NCBI GenBank assembly: GCA_949289565.1
Contig: CASEOO010000043.1
Coordinates: forward strand, 124,001 to 188,000
Length of the DNA: 64,000 nucleotides
Reading direction: 5' to 3'
From: an uncultured Bacteroidales bacterium
Lineage (GTDB): Bacteria; Bacteroidota; Bacteroidia; Bacteroidales; UBA932
How positions within the stretch are numbered: position 1 is the first letter of the stretch; every line of letters begins with the position of its first letter. The notes under the pieces were generated by a model that was given only the letters and a program-made list of their open reading frames with translations, did no database searches and was not told where the DNA came from. Below, one piece after another: positions 62,979 through 64,000 of the stretch. Made by a program: the position numbers and the translations under genes.

Positions 62979-64000
62979 ATGACAAGAATAATTCATGCGC
63001 TATGCGCAATTATGGCGTTGCTGACAAGCGGCGCGGCTTATGGACAGAGATCCGAAACCCTGCTGGAGAAGGACTGGAAATTCACCCGGGACGATTCCGT
63101 GGAATATTCGGAACCGGGCTATGACGATTCTGCATGGCAGAGCGTTACCGTGCCGCATGACTGGGCCATCTACGGGCCGTTCAGCGAGTGGAACGACAGG
63201 CAGAATATCGCCATTGTCCAGGACGGCCAGACCGACGCCATGGAACATGCCGGACGCACGGGAGGCCTTCCGTTCACCGGGACAGGATGGTACAGGACTG
63301 AATTCGAAGTCACGGACCTGGGCGGAGGACGCAGGTGCAGCCTCGTCTTCGACGGGGCCATGAGCCATGCACGTGTCTGGATAAACGGACAGGAGGCATG
63401 CTACTGGCCGTACGGCTACAATTCGTTCCATTTCGATGCCACGCCGTATGTCCATGAGGGGATGAACACTCTGGCGGTGCGTCTGGAAAACGAGGCCGAG
63501 AGCTCCCGCTGGTATCCGGGCGCGGGACTGTACAGGAACGTGCACGTGGTCTTCACCTCAGATGCACATGTCCCGGTGTGGGGCACGCAGGTGATTACCG
63601 AGGAAATCGGGGAAGGATATGCGAGGGTCTCGCAGAAGACCGGCCTCGCATTGCCGGAAGGCAGGAGCATGGAGGATTACAGGATAGTGACCGAAATCAT
63701 TGACGGGAACGGCATGGCCGTGACGTCAGCCGAAACTGCGGGGACTGAGTTTGACGGAGGCATTTTCCGTCAGGAGTTCATAGTCAGGGACCCTCAGCTG
63801 TGGACACCCGAGACTCCTGCACTGTACACCTCTGTGTCGAAAATATACGAAGGGGATGAGCTGAAGGACGAGTACCGGACGGTGTTCGGTATCAGGACAG
63901 TGGAGGTCAGGCAGGGAGAAGGCTTTCTCCTGAACGGGGAGAGGGTCGAGTTCCGGGGAGTGTGCAACCACCACGATCTGGGACCGCTTGGAGGCATAGC
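62979..64000 (+). CDS. GH2 beta-galactosidase-like enzyme (partial, runs off the window)
   Basis: The first 340 codons of a secreted glycoside hydrolase family 2 enzyme. It starts MTRIIHALCAIMALLTSGAA (signal peptide). The sugar-binding jelly-roll domain has KDWKFTRDDS, VTVPHDWAIYGPF, GTGWYRTEFEV, ARVWINGQE, WPYGYNSFHFDATPY and SSRWYPGAGLYRNVHV; the immunoglobulin-like domain has LWTPETPALYTS and YRTVFGIRTVEV; the barrel begins with FLLNGERVEFRGVCNHHDLG. The catalytic glutamates lie beyond the window. No frameshift or stop is seen up to base 64000. It begins 33 bp after the GH97-GH3 gene; a TATCTTTA element at 62955-62962 may be a weak internal promoter. Confidence 0.9.
   Translation, partial: MTRIIHALCAIMALLTSGAAYGQRSETLLEKDWKFTRDDSVEYSEPGYDDSAWQSVTVPHDWAIYGPFSEWNDRQNIAIVQDGQTDAMEHAGRTGGLPFTGTGWYRTEFEVTDLGGGRRCSLVFDGAMSHARVWINGQEACYWPYGYNSFHFDATPYVHEGMNTLAVRLENEAESSRWYPGAGLYRNVHVVFTSDAHVPVWGTQVITEEIGEGYARVSQKTGLALPEGRSMEDYRIVTEIIDGNGMAVTSAETAGTEFDGGIFRQEFIVRDPQLWTPETPALYTSVSKIYEGDELKDEYRTVFGIRTVEVRQGEGFLLNGERVEFRGVCNHHDLGPLGGI

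Overview
The window is a chromosomal segment of a Bacteroidota bacterium, most likely order Bacteroidales. The evidence is: SusC/SusD outer-membrane uptake proteins, a FecR/ECF-sigma signalling set, fimbrillin-like surface lipoproteins, start sites that mostly lack Shine-Dalgarno sequences, and promoters of the Bacteroidetes form TTG-N19/20-TAnnTTTG. Family and genus cannot be fixed from this sequence alone.

Layout. 0-2.1 kb: divergent asnA (asparagine synthesis) and a CysM-type cysteine synthase. 2.3-7.5 kb: an accessory stretch with a DUF3990 two-gene module, an AAA ATPase, a uracil-DNA-glycosylase-like orphan behind a 23-bp perfect inverted repeat, a RhuM pseudogene and a truncated AAA-ATPase/nuclease gene. 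7.5-14.7 kb: an AraC-type regulator divergent from a three-gene RND efflux operon; this whole 7-kb block is bounded by 64-bp inverted repeats that differ at one base and carry outward-facing promoters. 14.7-29.4 kb: housekeeping and envelope genes (murI, DUF368/PopT-type lipid carrier transporter, DUF6913, PfkB kinase, LPG-synthase-like membrane protein, lysS, SpoU methyltransferase, shikimate dehydrogenase, ssb, purA, two MFS paralogs, dxs). 29.4-42.5 kb: the classic translation/transcription cluster (four tRNAs-tuf-tRNA-Trp-secE-nusG-rplKAJL-rpoBC). 42.6-64 kb: a polysaccharide utilization locus with ECF sigma, FecR anti-sigma, SusC with an STN signalling domain, SusD, two modular surface lipoproteins, an endonuclease/exonuclease/phosphatase-fold lipoprotein, a large uncharacterised secreted protein, a sialate-O-acetylesterase-like enzyme, a GH97-GH3 fusion enzyme and a GH2 beta-galactosidase cut by the window end.

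The PUL genes make a coherent system. Binding lipoproteins and SusCD capture a glycan, secreted GH97-GH3, GH2 and esterase activities degrade it, and the STN domain of SusC can signal through FecR to the sigma factor. The enzymes suggest alpha- and beta-galactoside/glucoside linkages with acetyl decoration, but the substrate is inference.

The least expected signal is a dispersed family of about 20 short hairpins. Each starts with ATTG and has a GC-rich stem whose sequence differs from copy to copy while pairing is kept. They sit in 5' leaders (asnA, efflux operon, lysS, purA, MFS, ECF sigma) and also in frame inside variable loops of proteins, but none was seen in the 13-kb tRNA-tuf-rpoBC block. 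Other notable points are a G9 tract in susC that could make it phase variable and an Asn at the rifampicin-site position of E. coli RpoB His526.
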